DNA of 64,000 nucleotides from assembly GCA_964369965.1 (NCBI GenBank), contig CAYJGF010000005.1, positions 1 to 64,000 of the forward strand, read 5' to 3'. The position numbers and the translations under genes are program-made. Under the pieces are notes generated by a model. It saw only the letters and a list, made by a program, of their open reading frames with translations. It had not been told where the DNA came from and did no database searches. The stretch comes from CAYJBH01 sp964369965 (lineage in GTDB: Bacteria > Bacillota > Clostridia > Oscillospirales > Ruminococcaceae). This document shows positions 26,021 to 35,528 of the stretch, piece by piece; positions within the stretch are counted from its first letter, which is position 1, and every line of letters begins with the position of its first letter.

Positions 26021-26650
26021 ATGGCTTTGATAAAGATACTCGATCACCCATTAATTCAACACAAAATCTCATTTTTACGGGATAAAACCACCGACAATGT
26101 CGAATTTGGTCGGCTCACCGGCGAGCTTGCCATGCTTTTGACCTACGAGGCAACTCGTGACCTGCCGCTCGTTGACACCCCTTTGAGCACCCCCGTTGCC
26201 GATACTGTGGGCAGGCGGCTACACGGTCTTAAACCTGCGGTAGTGCCGATACTGCGCGCCGGTCTTGGCATGGTGGAGGGGGTTCGCGCCGTGCTCCCCA
26301 CCGTTAAAATAGGTCACATCGGTCTGTACCGTGATGAGGAGACTTTGACCCCCATTCAATACTATTATAGGATGCCGTCCGACATCAACACCCGTTATAT
26401 ATTGGTGGTTGACCCGATGCTCGCGACCGGTGGCAGTGCCTGCGATGCGGTGGAAAAACTTAAATCGGAGGGGGCACGGCAGATAAAGTTCCTCTGTCTT
26501 ATCGCCTCACCCGAGGGGGTGAAGCGTCTTTCCACCGACCACCCCGATGTTGAGATATATGCCGCCGCTCTGGATGAGCGTCTCAACGAAAAAGGGTATA
26601 TAGTGCCGGGGCTTGGCGATGCCGGCGACAGGATTTTCGGGACCGACTGA
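26021..26650 (+). CDS. upp: Uracil phosphoribosyltransferase
   Basis: Converts uracil and PRPP to UMP in pyrimidine salvage. 209 residues, full length. The PRPP-binding loop is [16 protein letters not shown], and the uracil-binding end is [11 protein letters not shown]. The gene starts 1 bp after the previous stop, and its TGA overlaps the ATG of the NeuC-like gene by one base. Confidence 0.96.
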   Translation: MALIKILDHPLIQHKISFLRDKTTDNVEFGRLTGELAMLLTYEATRDLPLVDTPLSTPVADTVGRRLHGLKPAVVPILRAGLGMVEGVRAVLPTVKIGHIGLYRDEETLTPIQYYYRMPSDINTRYILVVDPMLATGGSACDAVEKLKSEGARQIKFLCLIASPEGVKRLSTDHPDVEIYAAALDERLNEKGYIVPGLGDAGDRIFGTD

Positions 26651-27795
26651 TGATGAAAAAACTTATGGTAGTCACCTCCACCCGTGCCGATTACGGTCTG
26701 CTTTCCCCTGTTATAAAACGTTTGCACGCACGCCGAGAACTCACGGTCGAGATTGTTGCCACCGGCGCGCACATATCGGACGGCACGTCGAGTGAAATTG
26801 TGGCGGACGGCTTTGACTTTTATCCCATCGATATAATGAAGTATCCGCAAGACAGGCTCGGCATAGCGAGGATAACAGCGCTGACCCAACAGCTTTTCAC
26901 CGATTGTTTTGAGCAAAACCGACCGGATGCTCTTTTAATATTGGGCGATCGGTACGAAATATTTGCCCTCGCGGTTGCGGCACGATTTTTGGACATACCG
27001 ATATTTCATATCAGCGGCGGTGACGTGACCAGCGGTGCTATCGACGACTGTCTGCGCCACTGTATCACAAAACTTGCGTCGGTGCACTTCCCCTCCTGTG
27101 AGCGGTACGCAAAACGTTTGCAAGCTCTCGGCGAACAGCCGGGCAACATCTATAACGTCGGCGGTCTTGGGGATGAGAATATCCGTCGTATGAAACTTTT
27201 ATCAAAGGAGGAGCTGTCGCGCTCGCTCGATTTTGATTTAACTCGTGATTTTCTATTGGTCACCTACCACCCCGAGACACTTTCCAGCATTCCCTGCGAC
27301 GAGCAGATTGAAACGTTGCTCCTTGCCCTACGGCAGTATGACGACGCGATAGTTATAACCGGTGCGAACGCCGATGCCGGTGGGGAGCGATTTAATATCG
27401 CACTTCAAAACTTTTGCAACGACGAGCAAAACCGCCTTTATATCCGCTCTATGGGTATGTTGCGCTACCTCTCGGCAATGAAATACGCCGCCGTGGTGGT
27501 CGGCAATTCCTCAAGCGGTGTTTGCGAGACCCCATCATTCGGTGTGCCGAGCATCAACATCGGCAACCGCCAAAACGGGCGATTGATGAGCGAAAATATT
27601 ATATGTTGCGGTGTCAACTCGGACGAGATTATCGCCGCTATCGACAAGGCACTCTCCCCCGATTTTATAGAAAAGAGCCATTCGGCGCGCTCGCCCTATT
27701 ATGGTGAGAACACCGCCGACGATATCGCAAGGATCACGGCACAGCGGTTAAACGATGGTATAAATAGCGAAAAGGAGTTTTTCGATGTCACATAA
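26650..27795 (+). CDS. neuC: UDP-N-acetylglucosamine 2-epimerase, hydrolysing (NeuC/LegG-like)
   Basis: 381 residues of the hydrolysing NeuC type, which releases ManNAc (or, in the legionaminic route, a 2,4-diacetamido sugar) from a nucleotide sugar. The start KLMVVTSTRADYGLLSPVIK is a NeuC hallmark; also present are GDRYEIFALAVAA, HISGGDVTSGAIDD, TYHPET and VGNSSSGVCETPSFGVP. Tandem ATGs lie at 26650 and 26653. It begins a four-gene segment with two oxidoreductases and a CMP-sugar synthetase. Sialic versus legionaminic substrate cannot be decided from sequence alone. Confidence 0.88.
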   Translation: MMKKLMVVTSTRADYGLLSPVIKRLHARRELTVEIVATGAHISDGTSSEIVADGFDFYPIDIMKYPQDRLGIARITALTQQLFTDCFEQNRPDALLILGDRYEIFALAVAARFLDIPIFHISGGDVTSGAIDDCLRHCITKLASVHFPSCERYAKRLQALGEQPGNIYNVGGLGDENIRRMKLLSKEELSRSLDFDLTRDFLLVTYHPETLSSIPCDEQIETLLLALRQYDDAIVITGANADAGGERFNIALQNFCNDEQNRLYIRSMGMLRYLSAMKYAAVVVGNSSSGVCETPSFGVPSINIGNRQNGRLMSENIICCGVNSDEIIAAIDKALSPDFIEKSHSARSPYYGENTADDIARITAQRLNDGINSEKEFFDVT

Positions 27796-28771
27796 CTTCC
27801 TGCTAATCGGCTTCGGCTCGATGGGCAAAAGGCGCGCAAGAATATTGCAAGAGATTGACCCCGACATAAAATTGACGGTGGTGGACTCCCTTGAAGAGCG
27901 ACGGGGGCAGGCGAGTGAACTCGGGCACATCGTCTTTGCGGACTTGACCGACGCGCTGTCGGTCGGGGGTTATACCGGCGCGCTTATCTGCTCCGCACCG
28001 CTCACCCATCCAAAAATCACACAAAAGTTGTTGGCGCACGGTCTCGATGTGTTTAGCGAGCTGAATTTAACCGACGAGAGCTATCCTGAACTTCGTGAGC
28101 TTGCCAAAAAGAGCGGTCTTTTGTGGTTCAACAGCAACACCATGCTCTATCGTAAGGAAATAAGGCGAATAATCGAGATGAAAAAAGCGTTCCTCTCCCC
28201 TGTCTGCTATCGATATCATATAGGTCAATACCTGCCGGACTGGCACCCGTGGGAGAGTTATAAAAACTTTTTTGTCGGCGATAAACGCACCGGCGGCATC
28301 CGTGAAATTCTCGCCATCGAACTCGCCTGGCTTATCGAGGCTTTCGGCACCGTCGAGATATTAAATGTCAACCGTGCGCGCCTATCCGCCCTCGAGATTG
28401 AGTATGACGACACCGTCCTTATAACGTTGCGGCATGACGACGGCACAATCGGCACACTGTTGACGGACGTCGTATCGCCAAAACCTGTGCGTGATTTCGA
28501 GCTGTTCGGTGAGGGGTTGCACCTTTTCTGGGAGGGCTCGCCCACCACCCTGTCGAGCTATGACACCGATAAAAAGGAGAAGATCAACATCTCCCTTTAT
28601 GAAAATGCGACACAGCTCAAGGGCTACTCCGACAACATTGTGGAGGATGCATACCGTGATGAGCTGAATAACTTTATCGCCTCACTCGACGGCACCGAGT
28701 GCCCGAAATACAGCTATGACCACAATGTCAAGGTCTTAGATACCATAGAAATTATAGAAAGGGATGCATAG
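27785..28771 (+). CDS. Gfo/Idh/MocA family oxidoreductase
   Basis: A 328-residue NAD(P)-dependent sugar oxidoreductase. The Rossmann start is LLIGFGSMGKRRARIL, followed by the HPKITQKLLAHGLDVFSELN segment that carries the family's E-K-like position (here ELN rather than EKP). The C-terminal sheet domain begins around residue 120. It overlaps the end of neuC by 11 bp. It probably modifies a sugar in the nonulosonate-like pathway. The change from EKP to ELN could mean altered chemistry. Confidence 0.82.
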   Translation: MSHNFLLIGFGSMGKRRARILQEIDPDIKLTVVDSLEERRGQASELGHIVFADLTDALSVGGYTGALICSAPLTHPKITQKLLAHGLDVFSELNLTDESYPELRELAKKSGLLWFNSNTMLYRKEIRRIIEMKKAFLSPVCYRYHIGQYLPDWHPWESYKNFFVGDKRTGGIREILAIELAWLIEAFGTVEILNVNRARLSALEIEYDDTVLITLRHDDGTIGTLLTDVVSPKPVRDFELFGEGLHLFWEGSPTTLSSYDTDKKEKINISLYENATQLKGYSDNIVEDAYRDELNNFIASLDGTECPKYSYDHNVKVLDTIEIIERDA

Positions 28772-28773
28772 AT

Positions 28774-29679
28774 TTGAGAGCGCTATTTGTCGGTCTTGGC
28801 AGTATTGGGTGCCGTCATCTTCGCAATTTAAAGACAGTTTTGCCGGACATTGAGGTCGATGCTCTGCGCAGTAGCAAGCGACGGCTCGGTGATGATATCG
28901 CTGCCCTGCTTCACGGTGAGATTTTCAGTGCTGATGACCTTTCGGGCGAGTATGACCTTTGTTTTATCACCGGCCCTACCCACCTGCACCACGCCAACAT
29001 ATCGCAAACACTGCCCTTTGTCAAAAACTTTTTTGTGGAAAAACCGATATTTGAGCGAGCTTACGACCTCTCATTCCTCTCGGAAAAAACGGTCTATGTC
29101 GCGGCACCGCTTCGACACACCACCCTCTTTTTAACACTGCAAAAACTACTTTGGGATGAAAAACCGTTCGCCGTGCGTGCGATATGCTCCAGCTACCTCC
29201 CGGAGTGGCGTGTCGGCGCAGATTATCGCAACTGTTACAGCGCCATGAAAGAGATGGGCGGCGGCGTGCGCCTTGACCTCATACATGAATGGGACTACCT
29301 CGGCGCGCTGTTTGGCACTGTCGATAGCATAAAATCAATGCACGGCAACCTGTCGGAGCTTGAAATCGACAGCGAGGACTATGCTTTATACATCGCAACC
29401 GCAGGCGGTGTCGCCCTGTCGTTGCACCTTGACTACTTTGGCAGGGAATATAAGAGGGTCTGCGAGGTTATATGTCGTGACGGCAACATCACCGCCGACT
29501 TTGGGAGCGGCATTATCCACCACTATCAAAAAGGGGAGATAGACTGCCGTGAGGACGGCAACGACAAGTATATCCGTGAAATGCGCCACTTTATCGACAT
29601 ATCAAACGGAGTGGAGAATATTAACGACGCACAAAGGGCGAGCGACACTCTGCGCCTTTGCCTGTCAAGTGATTTTTAA
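28774..29679 (+). CDS. Second Gfo/Idh/MocA-like oxidoreductase
   Basis: 301 residues from TTG 28774, with GAAAGGG upstream. The Rossmann motif is LFVGLGSIGCRHLRNL, and FFVEKPIFE provides the EKP signature missing from the preceding paralogue. A conserved GGGVRLDLIHEWDYL lies in the C-terminal domain, the pattern seen in oxidoreductases of legionaminic/sialic gene clusters. Only 2 bp separate it from the previous gene. The two may act on successive intermediates or as a heteromer; this is inference. Confidence 0.82.
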   Translation: MRALFVGLGSIGCRHLRNLKTVLPDIEVDALRSSKRRLGDDIAALLHGEIFSADDLSGEYDLCFITGPTHLHHANISQTLPFVKNFFVEKPIFERAYDLSFLSEKTVYVAAPLRHTTLFLTLQKLLWDEKPFAVRAICSSYLPEWRVGADYRNCYSAMKEMGGGVRLDLIHEWDYLGALFGTVDSIKSMHGNLSELEIDSEDYALYIATAGGVALSLHLDYFGREYKRVCEVICRDGNITADFGSGIIHHYQKGEIDCREDGNDKYIREMRHFIDISNGVENINDAQRASDTLRLCLSSDF

Positions 29680-29692
29680 TCGGAGGATAACG

Positions 29693-30475
29693 ATGGCAAA
29701 TATTTTAATTTCAATCTGCGGACGAGCCGGCAGTACCGGCTATCCCGGCAAAAACCTCGCCGAGTTTTGCGGTGTGCCACTGTCCTTTTACAGCGTGTCG
29801 TCGGCGGAGTTATTCGCCGCCGCATATCCCGAACACAGTGTGGATATCTGCCTTTCCACCGACAGCGACCGGCTTGTCGGCGACGTCACCGGCACCTTTA
29901 GCGATGTCTTTGTGGTGCGTCGCAGCGGCGAGCTTTGTGACGGCATCACCCCAAAACTCGCGGTGTTCACCCATGCCCTTGCCACCATGGAAGAAAGTCG
30001 GAAAAAGAGATACGACTACTATATCGACCTCGACATAACCAGCCCACTGCGGCGCATGACCGACATTAAAAACCAGTTTGAGATCAAGCTGAAAAACCCG
30101 GATAAACAGCTCATCTTCTCCGCCGTCAAATCAAGGCGAAACCCATACTACAATATGGTGGTGACCGATGAAAACGGCTTTGTGAGCAAAGCTATCGACA
30201 CCGACGAGTTTTTTGCACGTCAACAGATACCGAGCACCTTTGACCTCAATGCCTCGATATATATATTTGAGGCGAATTTTATCCGAAATAACACCTCAAA
30301 ATACATCTGGGACGCCACCTCGGGGCTTTCACTCATGCCGGACACCGGTATACTCGATATAGATTCACGGGAGGATTTCGAGCTGATGCAGGTCATCGCC
30401 GAAAGGCTTTATAAAACCGATGCCGGCTATCGCGAGATAAGAGAATATGCTAAAAAGGGGGGTGTTGAAAAATAA
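29693..30475 (+). CDS. neuA: CMP-nonulosonate (acylneuraminate) cytidylyltransferase
   Basis: Activates a nine-carbon keto sugar acid with CTP to the CMP-sugar used by transferases. 260 residues from ATG 29693 with GGAGG just upstream. GRAGSTGYPGKNLAEF is the nucleotide-binding signature, and YYIDLDITSPLRRMTD the metal-binding Asp region. The codons for its last few residues and the stop lie inside the 161-bp repeat (30458 onward), so the extreme C-terminus (GVEK) comes from that element. Confidence 0.88.
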   Translation: MANILISICGRAGSTGYPGKNLAEFCGVPLSFYSVSSAELFAAAYPEHSVDICLSTDSDRLVGDVTGTFSDVFVVRRSGELCDGITPKLAVFTHALATMEESRKKRYDYYIDLDITSPLRRMTDIKNQFEIKLKNPDKQLIFSAVKSRRNPYYNMVVTDENGFVSKAIDTDEFFARQQIPSTFDLNASIYIFEANFIRNNTSKYIWDATSGLSLMPDTGILDIDSREDFELMQVIAERLYKTDAGYREIREYAKKGGVEK

Positions 30476-30618
30476 AGGATTTGCAAAAGCTAGAGCAAAA
30501 TTTTTGTCAGATTAAACAAAAACCGCAGGCAATACTTTGTGTATTAACGAGGATTTTTGTGACATATGACGGAAATTTTGCCAACGCCTTTTGTAAAGCC
30601 GACTTTTTCAACACCCCC
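30458..30618. repeat. 161-bp palindromic interspersed element, copy 2
   Basis: Outer arms GGGGGTGTTGAAAAA and TTTTTCAACACCCCC are perfectly complementary yet differ from the arms of copies 1 and 3, while the core is nearly identical to them. It begins within the last codons of the CMP-sugar synthetase gene and ends 24 bp before the response regulator gene. Confidence 0.88.
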
Positions 30619-30642
30619 TAAAACTAAACAAGGAGTGTAAAA

Positions 30643-31329
30643 ATGGCAAGTATATTAATTGTGGACGACGAGCGACAAATCTGCGACCTTTTAAAGCAAA
30701 ATCTTGAATTTGTGGGATATGACTGCACCGTCGCATACGATGGAGATGAGGCACTTTTAAAGCTGTCACGCTCCGATTTTGACCTGTGTCTTTTGGATGT
30801 GATGATGCCGTTCACCGACGGTTTCACCTGCCTTGCCGAGATACGACGGCGCGGATACAAACTCCCTGTCATAATGCTCACCGCCAAAGGGGAGGAGAAT
30901 GACCGTGTGTTCGGTCTTGAACAGGGAGCGGACGACTATGTCACAAAGCCCTTTAGCCCACGCGAGTTGGTCGCGCGTATCCGTGCCGTATTGACGCGCA
31001 CCATGCTCTCGGAGGAGGATTCAAACGAGCGCACATTCCGCTTTGGAGAACTCAATATCGATGAAAAAAGCCACGAGGCAAAGATAGGGGACAAACTGTT
31101 AAACCTGACCCCCAAAGAGTTTGACCTGCTACTGTATTTTGCGGAAAATGAGGGCGTGGCGCTATCGCGTGAAAAGATACTCTCGGCGGTCTGGAACTAC
31201 GACTACCTCGGCGAGGACCGCACGGTGGACACACATATCAAAATGTTGCGCGGTCACATCGGTGATTATCGCGATTGCATAAAGACGGTTTGGGGCATAG
31301 GATACAAATTCACCTATGACCGAGGTTGA
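30643..31329 (+). CDS. OmpR/PhoB-type response regulator
   Basis: 228 residues. The receiver domain (1-120) carries VDDERQI, the phosphoacceptor Asp in CLLDVMMPF, and VTKPFSPREL. The C-terminal winged helix (about 130-226) ends DTHIKMLRGHIGD, GIGYKF. It is paired with the histidine kinase gene that follows with a TGATG overlap. Targets are unknown. AAGGAG precedes the ATG. Confidence 0.95.
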   Translation: MASILIVDDERQICDLLKQNLEFVGYDCTVAYDGDEALLKLSRSDFDLCLLDVMMPFTDGFTCLAEIRRRGYKLPVIMLTAKGEENDRVFGLEQGADDYVTKPFSPRELVARIRAVLTRTMLSEEDSNERTFRFGELNIDEKSHEAKIGDKLLNLTPKEFDLLLYFAENEGVALSREKILSAVWNYDYLGEDRTVDTHIKMLRGHIGDYRDCIKTVWGIGYKFTYDRG

Positions 31330-32765
31330 TGAAACGATTTTTAGACCTTTTTAAGGGCATACGCAATCGATTGGCGGTCATCATCGCGTTGACCTGCCTT
31401 GGCATTGTCACGTTCACCTTCTTTTTGCAGTCGATTCTGCTGGTGCCCACCTATAACAACATATTGGACACAAGTCTGTCCGAGGCGTTGGCGTCGGCAA
31501 GTGAGGCGATAGAAAACAACGATGTCCCCTCCGCAATACGCACCATCACCGACATAGCCTCAACCGGAATATGCATTGAAATAAGTGATGCCGAGACGTT
31601 AAAACCGCTTGTTATCATCGAGGGGATTGGCTCCCAGTGCTTGTTGCACTCCGGTGAGGCAGGCAACGAGCTGGAGGAAAATGCCAACCTCATCTCCATG
31701 CGTATGCGAGCGGTGGAGGATGATAATTTTCGCTATACCATGACCTCTGATGATGAGGCGAGCCAAAGAATTTTCGGCGATATGGTAGGTGATGAGCAGA
31801 TTATCCTCGTATCCACCGACCTTGAGCAGATTGACGTTGCAGGGACTGTTATTGCACGGCAGATATTCATCTCGCTTGCGCTTGCCCTGCCGCTCGCCGT
31901 AGCCATAGCCTTTGTCTTTGCCGGGTATTTCACAGCACCCATTTCCGAGCTGGGCAAGGCTACAAAACAGATTGCAAACGGCAACTATGACATAGAGCTT
32001 GACACCGAACGCGACGATGAGCTGGGCGACCTCGCCGGTGACTTTTCTATAATGACCCATGAGCTGAAAAGGACCTCGAAGCTCAAGGATGAACTGCTCG
32101 GCAACATCTCACACGACCTGCGAACACCGCTCACACTTATAAAAGGCTATGCCGAGACGATACGCGACTTCACCGGTGAGGTGGAGGAAAAACGCAACGA
32201 ACAGCTCGACATTATCATCGCGGAGGCGGACAGATTGTCCGGCTTTATCGGGAATGTGATGGAGCTATCCAAGCAAAACAGTGGCGAGACACCACTCGAG
32301 CGGGCGCAATTTGATCTGTGCAAGTTTTTAGAAGATATTGTTTTTCGTGAAAAACGCATGGCGGAGTTGAAAGGTGTTTTTATCGACCTGTCCCTCCCCC
32401 CCACCGAAATATATATAAATGCCGACCGGCGTCAACTGGACAGCGCTGTGCACAACCTTATTGAAAACGCCGTAACCCATGTAGGTGACGACAAAACGGT
32501 CATTGTAGGTTGTGAAATCGGCACCGATAAGACACGTGTTTATATAGAGGACCACGGCAAAGGTATAGCAAAAGAGGATATTAACTATATCTTTGACCGA
32601 TACTATAGGGCACGTGCCGACCGCGGTGAGAGTGGCAGCGGACTTGGACTCGCCATTGTAAAATCCACCTTTGTCCGGCATGGATACAATTTCGGAGTAA
32701 ATTCTTCACCCGGAAAAGGTAGCACATTTTGGTTTACTGTTGACAATGTGTGCGAAAGGTTGTAA
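31329..32765 (+). CDS. Sensor histidine kinase
   Basis: 478 residues. Two membrane segments (about 14-36 and 178-200) flank a ~140-residue extracellular sensor of unknown ligand, followed by HAMP, HisKA with the phosphoacceptor His in LGNISHDLRTPLTLIKGY, and HATPase with the N box HNLIENAVTHV, G1 DHGKGI and G2 GESGSGLGLAIVKS. The ATG overlaps the regulator stop. It is a PhoR/VicK-like architecture without a PAS domain. Confidence 0.94.
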   Translation: MKRFLDLFKGIRNRLAVIIALTCLGIVTFTFFLQSILLVPTYNNILDTSLSEALASASEAIENNDVPSAIRTITDIASTGICIEISDAETLKPLVIIEGIGSQCLLHSGEAGNELEENANLISMRMRAVEDDNFRYTMTSDDEASQRIFGDMVGDEQIILVSTDLEQIDVAGTVIARQIFISLALALPLAVAIAFVFAGYFTAPISELGKATKQIANGNYDIELDTERDDELGDLAGDFSIMTHELKRTSKLKDELLGNISHDLRTPLTLIKGYAETIRDFTGEVEEKRNEQLDIIIAEADRLSGFIGNVMELSKQNSGETPLERAQFDLCKFLEDIVFREKRMAELKGVFIDLSLPPTEIYINADRRQLDSAVHNLIENAVTHVGDDKTVIVGCEIGTDKTRVYIEDHGKGIAKEDINYIFDRYYRARADRGESGSGLGLAIVKSTFVRHGYNFGVNSSPGKGSTFWFTVDNVCERL

Positions 32766-32808
32766 AATAGTAGTATAAAATAAGTAAACTATATATAGGA
32801 GAGTAAAA

Positions 32809-33726
32809 ATGCGACTGTTAACACGTTCCGACTTTGATGGTCTTGCTTGTGGTGTTCTGCTCAAGCACGTGGGGGTAATTGATGAATTTAAGTTCGTGCA
32901 CCCCAAGGATTTGCAGGACGGTCTTGTGGAGGTTACCGAGAATGATTGCCTTGCCAACGTGCCGTTTGTCAAGGGTTGTGGGCTTTGGTTTGACCACCAT
33001 CTGAGTGAGCACGAGCGCGGTGCTATGGAGTCCGGCTTTAAAGGCTCCTCTCGCATAGCGGACAGCTGTGCCCATGTAATTTATGACTATTACGGTGCCG
33101 ACAAGTTCGACGGTTTTGAAGAGCTTCTTATTGCGGTCGACCGTGTCGACTCTGCAAAGCTGACCGAGACGGAGATTTTAAATCCGACCGATTGGATTTT
33201 GCTTGGCTTTATCATGGACCCGAGGACCGGCCTCGGACGTTTTCGTGACTTTAGGATTTCCAATCTGCAGTTGATGGAGTTGATGATTGACTGGTGCGCG
33301 GTCAAGTCAATCTCCGAAATCCTACAGGAGCCGGATGTCAAGGAGAGGGTGGATCTCTATTTTGAACAGGATGCTCTTTTCCGTGAGATGGTCATGAAGT
33401 ACACACGCATCGAGGGCAAGGTCATGATAACCGACCTGCGCGGTGTGGAGACTATCTATGCCGGTAACCGATTCCTTATCTACAGCCTTTTTACAAACAT
33501 CAGTCTTTCCGTTTGGATTGTGGACGGGCGCAACCGTCAGGGTTGCAGTGTCGCGGTCGGTCACAGCATTATCGACCGCACCAGCAAGGTCAACGTCGGC
33601 AACCTTATGCTCAAATACGGCGGTGGCGGTCACCGTGCGGTCGGCACCTGCCAATTCTCAAGTGAGACAATATCGGAAAACCTGCCGAGGATACTCTCTG
33701 AGATATGCAATATCAATAACAGCTAA
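32809..33726 (+). CDS. DHH-family phosphoesterase (exopolyphosphatase-like)
   Basis: 305 residues. Metal-binding motifs are RSDFDGLACG near the N-terminus and WFDHHLSEH around residue 65; the C-terminal DHHA1-like motif is KYGGGGHRAVGTC. Relatives cleave polyphosphate, oligonucleotides or cyclic dinucleotides. It lacks the membrane and GGDEF parts of GdpP, so a cyclic-di-AMP role is not indicated. It follows the histidine kinase by 43 bp with its own AGGAG. Confidence 0.85.
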   Translation: MRLLTRSDFDGLACGVLLKHVGVIDEFKFVHPKDLQDGLVEVTENDCLANVPFVKGCGLWFDHHLSEHERGAMESGFKGSSRIADSCAHVIYDYYGADKFDGFEELLIAVDRVDSAKLTETEILNPTDWILLGFIMDPRTGLGRFRDFRISNLQLMELMIDWCAVKSISEILQEPDVKERVDLYFEQDALFREMVMKYTRIEGKVMITDLRGVETIYAGNRFLIYSLFTNISLSVWIVDGRNRQGCSVAVGHSIIDRTSKVNVGNLMLKYGGGGHRAVGTCQFSSETISENLPRILSEICNINNS

Positions 33727-33794
33727 CAAATAATCACTTATATTTGTGCCTGCCGTATTCTCGGTGGGCACAAAGCTATAGCGAAAGGAATATA

Positions 33795-35528
33795 ATGAAA
33801 CTTATTAACCTCGTCGGGGAGCGATTTAAAGAACGCCCCTCCGACTGTATAATCGACAGCCATGCACTCATGGTGCGCGGCGCATATATTAAGAATGTTG
33901 CAAGCGGTATCTACTCATCCTATACACCGCTTAAAAGAATTGCACGCAAAATAGAGCAGATTATCCGTGAAGAGATGGACAGGATTGACGGTCAGGAGGT
34001 ATCTTTCCCCGTAGTTTTGCCGGCGACACTCTGGGAGGAGTCCGGCAGATACGAGAGTGTCGGGAGTGAGCTGCTGCGTTTCAGCGACCGAAACGATGCA
34101 AACTATGTGCTCGGCATGACCCATGAGGAGGCGGCAGTTCAACTGGTGCGCGAATATGGGCAGGGGTATTCACGTTATCCGTTCATGATATATCAGATAC
34201 AGACAAAATTCCGCGACGAGGCACGCCCCCGTGGCGGTCTTATACGGGTGCGTGAGTTCACCATGAAGGATGCCTACTCCTTTCACACCTCACAGCAGGA
34301 TTTGGAGGAGTATTACGAGCGTTGTCACAAGGCGTATCAGCGGATATTCCGGCGGGTCGGTCTGCCACAGGTGGTCTCGGTCGCGTCGGACTCCGGCATG
34401 ATGGGCGGCAATCTGTCACATGAGTTCATGCTGTTGACCCCCGTCGGTGAGGACACCGTCGTCTCCTGCAAAAATTGCGATTATAATGCCAACATGGAGG
34501 CGGCAAAGACCATTACCGAGCCGATTGACGATGACGTTTCAAACCCACTCACCGAGGTGCACACCCCCAACCTGTCGTCTATAGAGGAGGTCTGTGACTT
34601 TTTAAAGGTTGAGCCAAAACACAGTTGCAAAGCGGTCGTCTATCAAAAGGTCACGAACGACAGCTATGTGGTGCTTTTTATACGCGGTGACTATGAAGTG
34701 AACGAGGCAAAGCTCAAAAAGGCGGTCGGCTGTGAGGTTTATCCTGCAGTCATCGACGAAAACAGCGGTATTGTAGCCGGCTTTATCGGCGCATACGGTC
34801 TTAAATTTGAGGGCACCGTGCTTTTTGACGAGACGCTAAAAGGCGCAAACAACCTTGTCAGCGGAGCTAACAGGGTGGATTATCACTATACCGGCTTTGA
34901 TATCTCGCGTGATGTCGAGGGGGATATTGAATTTGTCGATGTATCCAAGGTGCAGGAGGGCGGCATCTGCCCCGTTTGTAACGACAAATCTTTGACCATC
35001 AATCGTGGTATTGAGGTGGGCAACATCTTCCAACTCGGCACAAAATACACAACCTCCATGCAGATGACCTATCTCGACGAAAACGGCGATGTTCAGGTGC
35101 CGATAATGGGCTGTTATGGCATCGGTGTCGGGCGGCTCGCCGCCTCGGTCTGTGAGGAACTGCACGACGATTACGGGCCCATCTGGCCTATCCCCATAGC
35201 GCCGTGGCAGGTGCATATCTGCGCGGTGCGCGCCGACGATGCCGAGGTGAAGTCGGTTGCCGAATCACTTTATAACGACCTGACCGAGCGCGGTGTCGAG
35301 GTCATATATGACGACCGCTCGGTTAGCGCCGGCGTCATGTTCTCCGATGCCGACCTCTTAGGCGTGCCGGTTCGGGTGATAGTAAGCCCCCGCAATCTCA
35401 AAGAGGGCGCTTGCGAGGTGGTTACAAGGGACAAATCTGTATCTAAAAAGGTGGATAAAGGGGTCTGCGCCGACGAGGTGACAGGGCTTATTAAGGAACT
35501 GTTTGAAAAAACGAAAGGAAGCAACTGA
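33795..35528 (+). CDS. proS: Prolyl-tRNA synthetase
   Basis: Charges tRNA-Pro. 577 residues from ATG 33795 with GAAAGGA upstream; an earlier in-frame ATG adds an unlikely tail. It is the bacterial type with an inserted YbaK-like editing domain: class II motif 2 is FRDEARPRGGLIRVREF, the insertion covers about residues 225-385, motif 3 GCYGIGVGRLAASV follows, and the anticodon-binding domain comes last. The next gene's ATG overlaps its stop. Confidence 0.97.
   Translation: MKLINLVGERFKERPSDCIIDSHALMVRGAYIKNVASGIYSSYTPLKRIARKIEQIIREEMDRIDGQEVSFPVVLPATLWEESGRYESVGSELLRFSDRNDANYVLGMTHEEAAVQLVREYGQGYSRYPFMIYQIQTKFRDEARPRGGLIRVREFTMKDAYSFHTSQQDLEEYYERCHKAYQRIFRRVGLPQVVSVASDSGMMGGNLSHEFMLLTPVGEDTVVSCKNCDYNANMEAAKTITEPIDDDVSNPLTEVHTPNLSSIEEVCDFLKVEPKHSCKAVVYQKVTNDSYVVLFIRGDYEVNEAKLKKAVGCEVYPAVIDENSGIVAGFIGAYGLKFEGTVLFDETLKGANNLVSGANRVDYHYTGFDISRDVEGDIEFVDVSKVQEGGICPVCNDKSLTINRGIEVGNIFQLGTKYTTSMQMTYLDENGDVQVPIMGCYGIGVGRLAASVCEELHDDYGPIWPIPIAPWQVHICAVRADDAEVKSVAESLYNDLTERGVEVIYDDRSVSAGVMFSDADLLGVPVRVIVSPRNLKEGACEVVTRDKSVSKKVDKGVCADEVTGLIKELFEKTKGSN

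Noticed and set aside
32809..33726. DHH protein as a cyclic-di-AMP phosphodiesterase (GdpP)
   Set aside because: It lacks the membrane, PAS and GGDEF parts and matches the short exopolyphosphatase-like DHH form better.
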